A DNA stretch of 16,820 bases. Origin: Collinsella sp. AF02-46-1. GTDB taxonomy: Bacteria; Actinomycetota; Coriobacteriia; Coriobacteriales; Coriobacteriaceae. Within the stretch, counting starts at the first letter, position 1. Every line of letters begins with the position of its first letter. Shown here piece by piece: positions 1-7,451 of this stretch. Where the stretch lies: contig NZ_QSBV01000027.1 in NCBI RefSeq assembly GCF_003465825.1, positions 1 through 16,820 of the forward strand, given 5' to 3'. Position numbers and translations under genes: made by a program. The notes beneath the pieces are model-generated. The model had not been told where the DNA came from. It did not search any database and saw nothing but the letters and a program-made list of their open reading frames with translations.

Positions 1-174
1 ATTAAGTGCTTTCCTTTGCGTGCGGAACTCGCGACAAACTTAACCCCCGCCCTCAGCCCCGGAGACCCTCCCTGCCGTAACATTATTCAACCAGTTTTGC
101 GGGCGTGCGCCGCTGCGCGGCTAGCCCGCGTGCTCCTCGGCGGGATTGGTCTGATGGATTTTGTTGAACTTTGA
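1..174 (+). other. Unassigned left-edge segment, possible tail of a plus-strand gene or RNA
   Basis: Reading frame 1 is open from the window edge to a TGA at 172-174 and ends in residues GLMDFVEL. A terminator hairpin begins 15 nt later, the usual distance for a gene or transcript end. The translation is rich in Pro, Arg, Ala and Cys and I do not recognise it, so coding is uncertain. The DNA also contains a strong nested hairpin at 99-129: arms 99-104/124-129, with an inner stem 109-113/117-121 around a 3-nt loop. It could therefore be the end of a structured RNA instead. No tRNA fold or other known RNA was recognised. Confidence 0.2.
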
Positions 175-188
175 CCTTTGGCTCAAAG

Positions 189-221
189 AAAACGGGGGAC
201 GCATCTGCATCCCCCGTTTTT
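189..221. terminator. Bidirectional intrinsic terminator
   Basis: Arms 189-199 and 210-220 form a perfect 11-bp stem (AAAACGGGGGA / TCCCCCGTTTT) with a 10-nt loop. The plus strand runs into T5 and the minus strand into TTTTCTTT, so it can work in both directions. On the minus strand it sits 8 nt past the stop of the phosphodiesterase gene. On the plus strand it would end whatever transcript enters from the left. Confidence 0.85.
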
Positions 222-228
222 GTTGCGG

Positions 229-696
229 TTAGTCTAGGTCAATAAACTTGGTGCTTATAATCTTGCCGTCTTTTACTAGCATTCTGGCCATGGTGGGGCC
301 TCGGGTGCCTCTGGGGTAGCTGGCGCTACCCGGGTTGAGGACTAAGCAGCGGCCCACTTGGGCTTCTTTGGTTACGTGGGTGTGACCGTTGATGGCTACG
401 TCTACGGATCCCACCGGAAGGTCTTCGCGGTAGTGGGCTACGGCGAATTTGAGGCCTTCGTAGGTAAAGAGCGCAAGACGGTCTACATCGGGGCCGTAGT
501 CGCGGTAGTAATCGTTGTTGCCCAGTACGGCCCGCACGGGGGCGATGGTGCATAGGTGCTCGTAGTCCATCTCTGACGTGAGGTCGCCGGCGTGGATAAT
601 CAGGTCTGCGCCCTCAAGCTCATCCAGGAGCGCAGGCGAAAGATAGCCGTGGGTGTCCGAGATGATGTCGATACGCTTGGCGCTTGCGCTGTTCAT
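229..696 (-). CDS. YfcE/MJ0936-type metallophosphoesterase
   Basis: 155 residues, the usual size for small YfcE-like phosphodiesterases, which hydrolyse phosphodiesters using two metal ions in the cytosol. The motifs are in order: D-x-H in SDTHG (about 13-17), GD in HAGD (35-38), GNND (59-62), a conserved His in VAHY (88), GHTH (104-107) and NPGS (121-124). The usual His-Gly pair at the fourth motif is His-Tyr here. Start is ATG with GGAAGGG about 6 nt upstream. It lies alone between the terminator of the LytTR regulator upstream and the bidirectional terminator downstream, so it is probably monocistronic. No promoter is obvious in the 39 nt between the upstream T-tract and the start. The physiological substrate cannot be told from the sequence. 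Confidence 0.9.
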   Translation of the reverse strand: MNSASAKRIDIISDTHGYLSPALLDELEGADLIIHAGDLTSEMDYEHLCTIAPVRAVLGNNDYYRDYGPDVDRLALFTYEGLKFAVAHYREDLPVGSVDVAINGHTHVTKEAQVGRCLVLNPGSASYPRGTRGPTMARMLVKDGKIISTKFIDLD

Positions 697-735
697 GGGA
701 TCCCTTCCGCAAAAAACGATTCGGCAGATACATAC

Positions 736-786
736 AAAAAAGGCCCCACGGCTCCGCAGACGATGGGTCTACAGGGCTGCGGGGCC
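736..786 (-). terminator. Intrinsic terminator of the LytTR regulator gene
   Basis: Read on the minus strand, GGCCCCGC (779-786) pairs with GUGGGGCC (742-749), one pair being G-U. Six T follow at 736-741. The inner part contains further GC-rich sequence that could extend the stem imperfectly. It starts 7 nt past the regulator stop codon and its T-tract ends 39 nt before the phosphodiesterase start. Confidence 0.8.
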
Positions 787-792
787 AGTGTG

Positions 793-1509
793 CTAGAGAC
801 TCAGGGCCTTCTTGAGCGGCACGACGCGGCGGCGCGAAACCGGCACGCGTTCGTCGACGCCCGTAATACCCAGCTGAATGGCGCCCGAGGGCACCGTCTC
901 GACGTCCGTGACGCACGCCAAGTTGACGATATAGCGGCGGTGAACACGGAAGAAGCCAAAGTCGCAGAGCTTGGCCTCGAACTGCGCCAGCGAGGTCGTC
1001 GACAAAAAGCGATCATCGACGGTATAGATGCAGGAGTAATCGTCCTTGGCCATGATAAAGCGAATGTCGTCCACGGGAATGAGCACCTTGCGGCCGCCCT
1101 TTTCCACCGGGATACGCTCGATGGTCACCTTGCTGTCCGTAACCGGCTTGGCGCGTTGCATGACCTTCTCGATCGCGCGATCCAACCGAGCTTCCTCAAC
1201 CGGCTTCATCAGATAATCGACGGCATCCACGTCGAATGCCTCGACCGCATGGTCACTATACGCAGTCACAAACACGATCGCCGGCGGATTTTTGAGCTTA
1301 TGCAGCGCCTCGGCAAGTTGCAGGCCCGAGGCACCGGGCATCGAGATATCGAGAAACACGACATCCACGCGACTTTCCATAAGCATCTCGATGGCGGAGC
1401 GGACGCTCGACGCCTCCGTGATCGTGCCGATCTTGCCCGTTTGCTCGAGCAGGAAGCGAAGCTCCGAGCGAGCCGGCGCCTCATCATCCACAATCATCGC
1501 ACGCAGCAT
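793..1509 (-). CDS. LytTR-family response regulator (system 1)
   Basis: About 238 residues with a receiver domain (1-120) and a LytTR DNA-binding domain (about 128-238). Receiver residues are all present: the acidic pair D8/D9 in IVDDE, phospho-acceptor D54 in FLDISMPG, T82 in FVTAY, and K102 in YLMKP. The LytTR domain shows FRVHRRYIVNL (about 187-197) and PVSRRR near the end. It should be phosphorylated by the kinase encoded just upstream and bind DNA as a transcription factor. A TTG at 1530 would add seven residues. I prefer the ATG at 1509 because AAAGG lies 10 nt before it and the protein then starts right at the receiver's first strand (MLRAMIVDDE). It is the last gene of a glycosyltransferase-kinase-regulator unit, 72 nt after the kinase stop, and is followed by a terminator. 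Target genes are unknown. Confidence 0.93.
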   Translation of the reverse strand: MLRAMIVDDEAPARSELRFLLEQTGKIGTITEASSVRSAIEMLMESRVDVVFLDISMPGASGLQLAEALHKLKNPPAIVFVTAYSDHAVEAFDVDAVDYLMKPVEEARLDRAIEKVMQRAKPVTDSKVTIERIPVEKGGRKVLIPVDDIRFIMAKDDYSCIYTVDDRFLSTTSLAQFEAKLCDFGFFRVHRRYIVNLACVTDVETVPSGAIQLGITGVDERVPVSRRRVVPLKKALSL

Positions 1510-1581
1510 AGGGATAAAACCTTTCGTCAACTAACTACGCCGGGCATCCGTCGCATGACGTTGAGCCCGTAGCCTTTTATT

Positions 1582-2925
1582 TTACTCTTGAATGTCAAAG
1601 ATGCTCTCTGACAAATCAAGATGAAGGAGCACTTTGGTGCCCTTGCCCGGCGCCGATTCGACACGCGTATAGGAGTGCGGCCCATAAAAGCGATGGATGC
1701 GCTCCGAAATATTGTGCATGGCCACACCGGCGCCGCCACCCTGGGGAGAGCTGGCGTCGGGACGGGCAGAGCGCTCGTCAAACAGTCTGGCGGCGGTACC
1801 CTCATCCATGCCCACGCCATTATCGGCCACGGCAATCAAGATTGCATCCTCGCCGTCTTGGTGAACGGTCACGTCGATCCTCAGGGCGTCGTCATCGCCC
1901 ATACCATGACGTACGGCGTTCTCGACAATCGGCTGGATCACGAACGCCGGCACCAGCGTATCTTCCACGTCCTCGGACACATCGAACGTCGCAAGCACGC
2001 GGTCCTCGCCAAAGCGGGCCTTCTCAAAGGTAAGGTAGCGCTTGGTCTGTGCGACCTCGCGCGAGACCGGAATAAGCGATCCCGAGTTGTCGAGTGTGGC
2101 ACGATAGAACGATGAGAACTCACGAAGCAGTTCGCGGGCCCGCAGCGGGTCGGTGCGCGTAAACGATGCAATGGTGTTCAGCGTGTTGAACAGGAAGTGC
2201 GGGTTAATCTGCGCCTGCAGCGCACGCACCTCGGCGCGCGCCGTGAGCTCCTTTTGCACCTCGAGCTCGTGGATGGCGAGCTGCGTGGACAAGATCTCGG
2301 CAAAGCCCGAGGCAAGCGCGTACTGGGTACGGTCGACGGCGCGCGGGGTCTTGTAGTAGAACTTGAGCGTACCGACGGTACGATCGCCCACCTTGATGGG
2401 GGCGATAATGCCGGCGGGGACTTGGTTGTGCGAGCCGTCCGAGCCCACGACATCCACCATACGGTTGAACGACTGCACGATGCCATGTTCGATAACGTAG
2501 CGTGTGGCAAGCGTGTGGATGGGAGTATCGGGCAGCAGTTTTTCCTCAAACTCGCCCGCGCAGGCAAGCACGTTGTCCTCGTCGGTGATGGCCACCGTCA
2601 TGGCGCGCGTCTCGGGCAAAATGCGCCGGCACACCAAACGCGCCGACTCCTGCGTCAGACCGCCCTTAATGTCCTCGAGCATGGCCGAGGCCACCGAGAG
2701 CGTCTCCTCGGTGTACTGGGAGCGCACCGAATCGGGATTGAGCGTCAAAAAGATAAAGATGCACAGAAAGATGCACAGCAGCGCGCAGGCAATCACCGTG
2801 GCGATCGGCTCGATACCGGTCACCAAGGCGAAAATAAAGTACACCAGCACGCAAATGGCGCAGGCGACGGCAATGATGCGAAAGATTGATATTGAACTAT
2901 CGCGCTGGGCGCGGCGGTCGATCAT
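1582..2925 (-). CDS. LytS/YehU-like sensor histidine kinase (system 1)
   Basis: 447 residues. Two hydrophobic helices at about 14-35 and 38-62 anchor it in the membrane with almost no extracellular part. Residues of about 75-215 look like a GAF-type sensor region (inference from pattern). A His_kinase domain (PF06580 type) follows, with the phospho-acceptor H243 in QINPHFLFN, and a GHKL ATPase with N336 in VENAVRHG, DNGVGM (368-373) and a Gly-rich box GGGAGVAM (about 396-403). It lacks the multi-helix 5TM-LYT domain of classical LytS, so the signal is probably intracellular or membrane-borne. ATG start with GGAGGGG about 5 nt upstream; that site lies inside the end of the glycosyltransferase gene. 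The start overlaps the glycosyltransferase stop as ATGA (2922-2925), implying translational coupling. Its partner is the LytTR regulator downstream. Confidence 0.93.
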   Translation of the reverse strand: MIDRRAQRDSSISIFRIIAVACAICVLVYFIFALVTGIEPIATVIACALLCIFLCIFIFLTLNPDSVRSQYTEETLSVASAMLEDIKGGLTQESARLVCRRILPETRAMTVAITDEDNVLACAGEFEEKLLPDTPIHTLATRYVIEHGIVQSFNRMVDVVGSDGSHNQVPAGIIAPIKVGDRTVGTLKFYYKTPRAVDRTQYALASGFAEILSTQLAIHELEVQKELTARAEVRALQAQINPHFLFNTLNTIASFTRTDPLRARELLREFSSFYRATLDNSGSLIPVSREVAQTKRYLTFEKARFGEDRVLATFDVSEDVEDTLVPAFVIQPIVENAVRHGMGDDDALRIDVTVHQDGEDAILIAVADNGVGMDEGTAARLFDERSARPDASSPQGGGAGVAMHNISERIHRFYGPHSYTRVESAPGKGTKVLLHLDLSESIFDIQE

Positions 2926-4109
2926 TCAGTCCCCTCCAGGATGCTGGTCAGTTGTGCGTCACGCCAGAGACCGTCCATAATCTTGGGCCAAAAGCTCTGG
3001 AAACGCAGGTAGCTTGCAGCGTTTTGGCGTGCATAGGCCTTTGCCTCGTCGATACCATGGCGCCAGATGCGCAGGTAGCCCTCATGCTCGCGGGTAAACA
3101 CGCTGCGGACCATAGCGGTCTTGCGCACGCGGTCGTCGAGCTCGCGCGAAATCCACGGGCCCGGGTAGGGCATGAGCGATGCCGCCGTAACGGGAATGAG
3201 CTCCTTTTGATGCGCGGCGAATGTCAACTTGGCCCGTTCGTAGTACCAACGGTATACATCCTGCATAAAGCGCGGTGAGCGCTTCTCGGACTCGGGCGGC
3301 AGATGGCGCACGGTCCACTCGTTATCGAACCACACGTCGTAGCCAAACATGCGCATGTTAAAGAGGTAATCCAAGTCCTCGCCGCGGGTGATAAACGGGT
3401 CAAAGGCCACACGCGTAAAGGCGCGGGCGTGCAGGGCCATCAGGCCGCCGCACACGTAGTTGGAGCGCGAGATGCGGGTGCCCGAGAGCGCCTTTTTCAT
3501 CCAACGGTTGAACTCGATGCGCTTGGTCCACCAACGATGGCAGATGCCCACCTTGTCCGTGGGCGCCAGCGGCGAGCCGTCGCGATCGTAGAAATAGCCG
3601 CTCTTGACCAAGATCGGCAAGCCCTGACGCGTCTGCTGCCCCAACGCATAGGTCGCGCGCTTCATAAAGTCGGCGTCGATGACAGTCTCATCGTCATCCA
3701 AAAAGATAACCGCGTCATGCCCCAGCACAGCGGCACAGGCTAGCCCCATGTTGCGGATGGCACCGTAACCTCGCAGGCTCACGCACTCGCCCGAACCCTT
3801 GGGCGCGATCTGAGCAACCCGGTCTGCGATGCGCGAGGCCTGGGTGTTGGTAACAACGGTGACCTTGAGCGTGGGATGCGCGTCGACAATCTCGTGCACG
3901 CGCAGCGACACATCGGCTGTGGCAGAAACGGGACAGACCACCAAAAGGATGATGCGCGGGATGTCACGTACCTGCTCAAGCGAGGCCAGGCAGCGGTCGA
4001 GTTCGGGATTGTCGGCGTTGAGTCGGGTCGAATGGTCATAGGTGCCAGGGGCGTTTGCGCAAGCGTCGTCGCCCGCCCAATACGTTGGAATCACGACTGT
4101 GGCGTTCAT
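2922..4109 (-). CDS. Family 2-like (GT-A) glycosyltransferase
   Basis: 395 residues. The N-terminus (TVVIPTYW, 4-11) and the metal-binding FLDDDE (136-141) are hallmarks of GT-A nucleotide-sugar glycosyltransferases. TRGEDLDYLFN (241-251) carries the ED pair typical of the catalytic-base region. No membrane helix is evident, so it likely works on the cytoplasmic face of the membrane on an envelope glycan or lipid acceptor. Donor and acceptor cannot be deduced. ATG start with GGGAGGG about 8 nt upstream. It is the first gene of a three-gene unit and overlaps the sensor kinase by 4 nt. Fusing its expression to a two-component system suggests that the glycan it makes is linked to that system's regulation (inference). 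A terminator-like hairpin ends only 21 nt before the start. Confidence 0.88.
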   Translation of the reverse strand: MNATVVIPTYWAGDDACANAPGTYDHSTRLNADNPELDRCLASLEQVRDIPRIILLVVCPVSATADVSLRVHEIVDAHPTLKVTVVTNTQASRIADRVAQIAPKGSGECVSLRGYGAIRNMGLACAAVLGHDAVIFLDDDETVIDADFMKRATYALGQQTRQGLPILVKSGYFYDRDGSPLAPTDKVGICHRWWTKRIEFNRWMKKALSGTRISRSNYVCGGLMALHARAFTRVAFDPFITRGEDLDYLFNMRMFGYDVWFDNEWTVRHLPPESEKRSPRFMQDVYRWYYERAKLTFAAHQKELIPVTAASLMPYPGPWISRELDDRVRKTAMVRSVFTREHEGYLRIWRHGIDEAKAYARQNAASYLRFQSFWPKIMDGLWRDAQLTSILEGTE

Positions 4110-4130
4110 GCCTTACCCTCCCTGCAACAC

Positions 4131-4165
4131 AAAAACGGGACGCCGCCAAACACAGGCGACGCCCC
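4131..4165 (-). terminator. Intrinsic terminator between the MFS gene and the glycosyltransferase operon
   Basis: On the minus strand the arms 4155-4165 and 4137-4147 pair over 11 bp (two G-U wobbles), with a 7-nt loop, followed by C-G and T5 (4131-4135). On the plus strand the wobbles become mismatches, so it is built for minus-strand transcripts. It would stop readthrough from the MFS gene. Being only 21 nt before the glycosyltransferase start, it may instead, or also, act in that operon's leader. Confidence 0.75.
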
Positions 4166-4182
4166 GCGACCTAGCTGATTCC

Positions 4183-4188
4183 ATCATA
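4183..4188 (-). promoter_or_regulatory. Weak candidate -10 (TATGAT) for the glycosyltransferase operon
   Basis: The 115-nt stretch between the MFS stop and the hairpin holds TATGAT on the minus strand, with no convincing -35 at 16-18 nt. If used, the transcript would start near 4176 and the hairpin at 4131-4165 would be in its 5' leader. Low certainty; nothing else recognisable was seen in 4166-4280. Confidence 0.2.
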
Positions 4189-4280
4189 CCCACTTGGGCA
4201 AATCATTGCTCGCAAGTCACAATGTTTATTGCGGATAACCCCAAAAGAGTACCGTGGACAGGCACAATAGCCGCTCGCTC

Positions 4281-5540
4281 CTATGCGGCATGCTCTGCCG
4301 CCCGAGTCATGCGGGACAGGCGGACCAGCAGCATAAAGCCAACGACCAGCAGCACACCAATGGAAAGGACGCCCAGCGACGGGTTGCCGGTCAGCGAGGT
4401 GACGACCGACACCAGGAAGGTGCCCATAACGCTTGCATAACGACCAAAGATGTCAAAGAAGCCGTAGTACTCGTTGGACTTTTCCTTGGGGATAATGCGG
4501 CCAAAGTAGCTACGGCTGAGCGCCTGCACGCCGCCCTGGAACAGGCCGACCAAAATGGCAAGCACCCAAAATTCAAAGGCGGTCTTGAGGAAGAACGCGG
4601 CGAACAGCACAATGCCCATGTAGGCGGCGACCGCCACCAGGATCATGTTGAGCGTGCCCACGCGTCCGGCGAGCTTGCCATAGATGATGGCGGACGGAAA
4701 AGCAACAAACTGCGTGACGAGCAGCGCCAGGACCAGCTGCGTCGAATCGATGCCCAAGGCCGATCCGTAACTGGTGGCCATGGAAATGACTGTGTGCACA
4801 CCGTCGATATAGAAGAAGAACGCGATCATGTAGACCAGCACGGTCTTGTTGTGGGCGATCTCGCGCATGGTGTGTCCGACCTCGGAGAACACACCGCCCA
4901 CGATGTGGCCGATGGTGTCCTCGGGACCGCGCTCGCGACCGTACTTTTGCTTATAGGTGCGAATGAGCGGCAGGGTAAAGATGAGCCACCAGGCACCAGT
5001 GATGATAAACGACAGACGCGTTGCCAGCATGGTGGGGACGCCAAGAGCGGGGCCACCCATGATAAGCGCCAGGCAGATGATGAACGGCACGGTGGAACCG
5101 ATGTAGCCCCAGGCATAACCCGAGCTGGACACGGCGTCCATGCGCTCGTCGGTGGTAATGTCGGGCAGCATGGCGTCGTAGAACGTCATAGAAGAGTTGA
5201 GGCCGATGGTGCACAGCACGTACACAGTCAAAAATGCCATGGCGGACATTGGGATAGCCTGCGCCAGACAAAGAACCAGGCCCGTGAGGAAGAAGCCCAA
5301 GAAGAACCTGATCTTGTTGCCGGCGTAATCGGCAAGCGCGCCTAGAATGGGCATGAGCATGGCAATGACCAGCGAGGCAATCGTCTGCGCGTTGCCCCAA
5401 GCGACCACCAGGTCTGCCGAGGAAGCACCGGTATTGATGGCGTTAAAGTAGATGGGCACCACCGAGGTATTGAGCAGCACGAGGGCCGAGTTTCCCACAT
5501 CGTACATGACCCAGTTACGCTCGAGCTTGGTGTATTTCAT
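4281..5540 (-). CDS. UMF1/Atg22-like MFS transporter
   Basis: 419 residues, almost entirely hydrophobic helices (about 12). The N-terminal WVMYDVGNSAL (10-20) matches the W-x-x-YD-x-x-NSA opening of the UMF1 (Atg22-like) branch of the major facilitator superfamily. GALADYAGNKIR (about 67-78) is the loop 2-3 MFS motif. AMLPDI followed by SSSGYAWGYIGS, and later QALSRSYFGRIIP with EYYGFFDIFGR, are further signatures of this branch. Bacterial members are exporters or importers of unknown substrate; the eukaryotic Atg22 exports amino acids from vacuoles. ATG start with GAAGGG about 10 nt upstream. It appears monocistronic, ending at the terminator near 4165. The 101 nt upstream, to the phospholipase-like gene, show no clear promoter or terminator, so readthrough from that gene is possible. 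Confidence 0.88.
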   Translation of the reverse strand: MKYTKLERNWVMYDVGNSALVLLNTSVVPIYFNAINTGASSADLVVAWGNAQTIASLVIAMLMPILGALADYAGNKIRFFLGFFLTGLVLCLAQAIPMSAMAFLTVYVLCTIGLNSSMTFYDAMLPDITTDERMDAVSSSGYAWGYIGSTVPFIICLALIMGGPALGVPTMLATRLSFIITGAWWLIFTLPLIRTYKQKYGRERGPEDTIGHIVGGVFSEVGHTMREIAHNKTVLVYMIAFFFYIDGVHTVISMATSYGSALGIDSTQLVLALLVTQFVAFPSAIIYGKLAGRVGTLNMILVAVAAYMGIVLFAAFFLKTAFEFWVLAILVGLFQGGVQALSRSYFGRIIPKEKSNEYYGFFDIFGRYASVMGTFLVSVVTSLTGNPSLGVLSIGVLLVVGFMLLVRLSRMTRAAEHAA

Positions 5541-5641
5541 GGACAGGGACCCTTCGTATTCGCCCGATATGCAGTTAGTTCATCGTACCCCAATTGCACA
5601 GAGGCACCGGTAAGGATTCGGCAAAGAGACAGGAGCGGGCC

Positions 5642-6586
5642 CTACTCCTCGCGGTCGAACTCCTCGTCGGTGCCGAGCACGCGGCCGCTGTAGTTGACGT
5701 GACCGGTCACGGCCTCCATGTCGCCTGTTTCGATGAATCGGGCGACCGTGCACTCGTAATCGACCAGCGCGCGGTCAAAGACCTCGGGGAAACTCTCATT
5801 CGAGACCTCATCGGTAAAGGGATTCTTCCATGCCAAGTGGCCCAGGTTACCGGTGCGCTCGGGCAGCTCCGTCGTCACGCGATGGGCAAGGCCGTCGAGC
5901 AGCGAGTAGTCGTGCACCAAGCCCTCAACCAGCGAGATCGCGCGCGTCTTTGCGGAGCCGGCCGGCTCAATCGCGCGGTAAAGTCGCTGCATATTGGCAA
6001 CGGCGGCACCGTACTCCCCCGCCGGAATGTCAATGCCGTACACGCGTCCGGCAACATAGCTCATCAGCACGCCGGCCACGCGATTGATGCGATCGGTGGT
6101 GACGATCTCGCCCGCCGGCGGGTAATCGTCAACCGTAGCGCCATCGCGTTTAAGCTGCAGCATCAGCACATCCAGGTCGCTCTCGATCACGGCATGGACC
6201 TGACTGCTCGAATCCTCAAGCTCTGAATCGGACTCCACGATGCCAAACTGCTGCTCATAGACAAAGGGGTGGGCGTTGCGGTCGAGCACGTAATGAGACA
6301 GCAGGCCCAGCGCAAAGGCACGACCCAAGCTGGCGTCGCGCGGCAGCAGATGCGACACGCCGTCGCGCAGGCACGCGAACTGGCGAGACATGCGCGACCG
6401 ATGCATGACCTGCGCCAGCAGCGTGCAGTCGGAAACACGCGGTGTCAGAATGTGAAAGAAAAACGGGTCGGGGCCTTGGTTGCCCAAGATAAAGGCAATG
6501 CGCTCTTCATCGGACGTTATGACGCCCTGCGGAAGACGGTCGATGCTTTCCTCGCCAAACAGATGATGGGTGATAAGCGCGGGCAT
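5642..6586 (-). CDS. Zinc-dependent phospholipase C-like protein (PF00882 type)
   Basis: 314 residues from the chosen ATG. The His/Asp pattern of the zinc-dependent phospholipase C/S1-P1 fold is visible: MPALITHH (H7, H8), GNQGPDPFF (D40), GLLSHYVLDRNAHPFVY (H98, D102, H106) and HAVIESDLD (H131, E135, D137). Unlike secreted clostridial phospholipases it has no signal peptide, so it is probably cytosolic. The true substrate may be a phospholipid or something else; many such short homologues are uncharacterised. A GTG at 6616 could add ten residues. I prefer 6586 because AAAGGA lies about 5 nt upstream, the protein then begins with the family's usual MPxLITH, and a candidate promoter would start transcription downstream of the GTG. 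Stop is TAG; no terminator follows. Confidence 0.85.
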   Translation of the reverse strand: MPALITHHLFGEESIDRLPQGVITSDEERIAFILGNQGPDPFFFHILTPRVSDCTLLAQVMHRSRMSRQFACLRDGVSHLLPRDASLGRAFALGLLSHYVLDRNAHPFVYEQQFGIVESDSELEDSSSQVHAVIESDLDVLMLQLKRDGATVDDYPPAGEIVTTDRINRVAGVLMSYVAGRVYGIDIPAGEYGAAVANMQRLYRAIEPAGSAKTRAISLVEGLVHDYSLLDGLAHRVTTELPERTGNLGHLAWKNPFTDEVSNESFPEVFDRALVDYECTVARFIETGDMEAVTGHVNYSGRVLGTDEEFDREE

Positions 6587-6618
6587 AATGATCCTTTCGA
6601 TTTCATTCGATGCCACCC

Positions 6619-6645
6619 ATTATGCCCACCGCGCGCCCATGCCAA
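6619..6645 (-). promoter_or_regulatory. Candidate promoter of the phospholipase-like gene
   Basis: On the minus strand TTGGCA (6640-6645) and CATAAT (6619-6624) each match the sigma-A consensus at 5 of 6 positions, with a rather short 15-nt spacer. The predicted start near 6612 gives a leader of about 26 nt containing the AAAGGA ribosome binding site. This supports ATG 6586 as the start of the gene. Confidence 0.4.
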
Positions 6646-6678
6646 ACCTGCGATGGTAAACGACAGCACGCAGACCGT

Positions 6679-7413
6679 CTACGCAAGCCCCAAGTGTGCT
6701 TTAACCTCGGCGGCACGACGACGGGACACCGGCACCGTCGAGCTCACGCGGTCGAGCCTGAGCTCCATCAACCCCGTGGAACCAATCTCAACATTGTGCA
6801 CGTCTTCCAAATTGACCAGATAGCTCCGATGAACGCGAATAAAGCCCTCGGAGCCCAAGCGACGCTCGAGCGAAGAGATCGACTCATTGATCAGGTAGGT
6901 TCCCTCGGCGCAGATGGCGTTGCAAAAATCGGCGCGCGCCTCAAAGTAGCAGACGTCTGCGACGGGAATGAACACCTTTTTGCCCCCGCGGTCCACCGTC
7001 AGACGCAAAGGCTGGCGCGGAGCGTGGATAACACGACGGACACCCAAGGCCGCCTCGATCTTGTCGAGTGCCTTTGACAGGCGTGCGTCCTCAACCGGCT
7101 TGACGACATAATCGACGGCATCGAGGTTATAGGCATCAGCCGCATACTCGGCAAATGCCGTCACAAACACCACGACCGGCGGCGTCTTTAGGTTCTGCAG
7201 CGTCTCGGCAAGCTCAATTCCCGAGCGACCGGGCATGGTAATGTCTAAAAACAACACGTCGGGCTTGTTCGACAGAATCGACTCCACGGCTTCGGTGACA
7301 TTGCCCGCCTCGGCAATCTGACCCACACGCGTATCCTTTTCCAACAGATAGCGTAGCTCAGCCCTAATTGGGGGCTCGTCATCAACCACCAAGATGTTCC
7401 AGCCTTCGAACAT
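6679..7413 (-). CDS. LytTR-family response regulator (system 2)
   Basis: 244 residues, same plan as the other regulator in this window. Receiver: acidic pair D11/D12 in LVVDDE, phospho-acceptor D57 in FLDITMPG, T85 in FVTAF, K105 in YVVKP. LytTR DNA-binding domain from about 133 on, with IRVHRSYLVNLEDV and PVSRRR. ATG start with GAGGGGAAG about 6 nt upstream. It lies 38 nt after its kinase gene and is surely co-transcribed with it. No terminator is visible between its stop and the phospholipase-like gene, so some readthrough into that gene is plausible. The two regulators share motifs throughout and are likely paralogues, but their linkers and ends differ. The regulon is unknown. Confidence 0.93.
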   Translation of the reverse strand: MFEGWNILVVDDEPPIRAELRYLLEKDTRVGQIAEAGNVTEAVESILSNKPDVLFLDITMPGRSGIELAETLQNLKTPPVVVFVTAFAEYAADAYNLDAVDYVVKPVEDARLSKALDKIEAALGVRRVIHAPRQPLRLTVDRGGKKVFIPVADVCYFEARADFCNAICAEGTYLINESISSLERRLGSEGFIRVHRSYLVNLEDVHNVEIGSTGLMELRLDRVSSTVPVSRRRAAEVKAHLGLA

Positions 7414-7451
7414 ATGTGCTTCCCCTCTTTTTCTCTCAATCCAACCGCGTG

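Noticed and set aside
592..1572. Long plus-strand open frame opposite the first LytTR regulator
   Set aside because: It mirrors a gene with complete receiver and LytTR motifs; its own translation is Arg/His/Asp-rich without any family signature. Typical antisense shadow of GC-rich coding DNA.
5571..5583. Overlapping near-matches to the LytTR box upstream of the MFS gene (GCAGTTAGT, TTAGTTCAT)
   Set aside because: Each misses one defined position, they overlap each other rather than being spaced as direct repeats, and such degenerate 9-mers arise often by chance.
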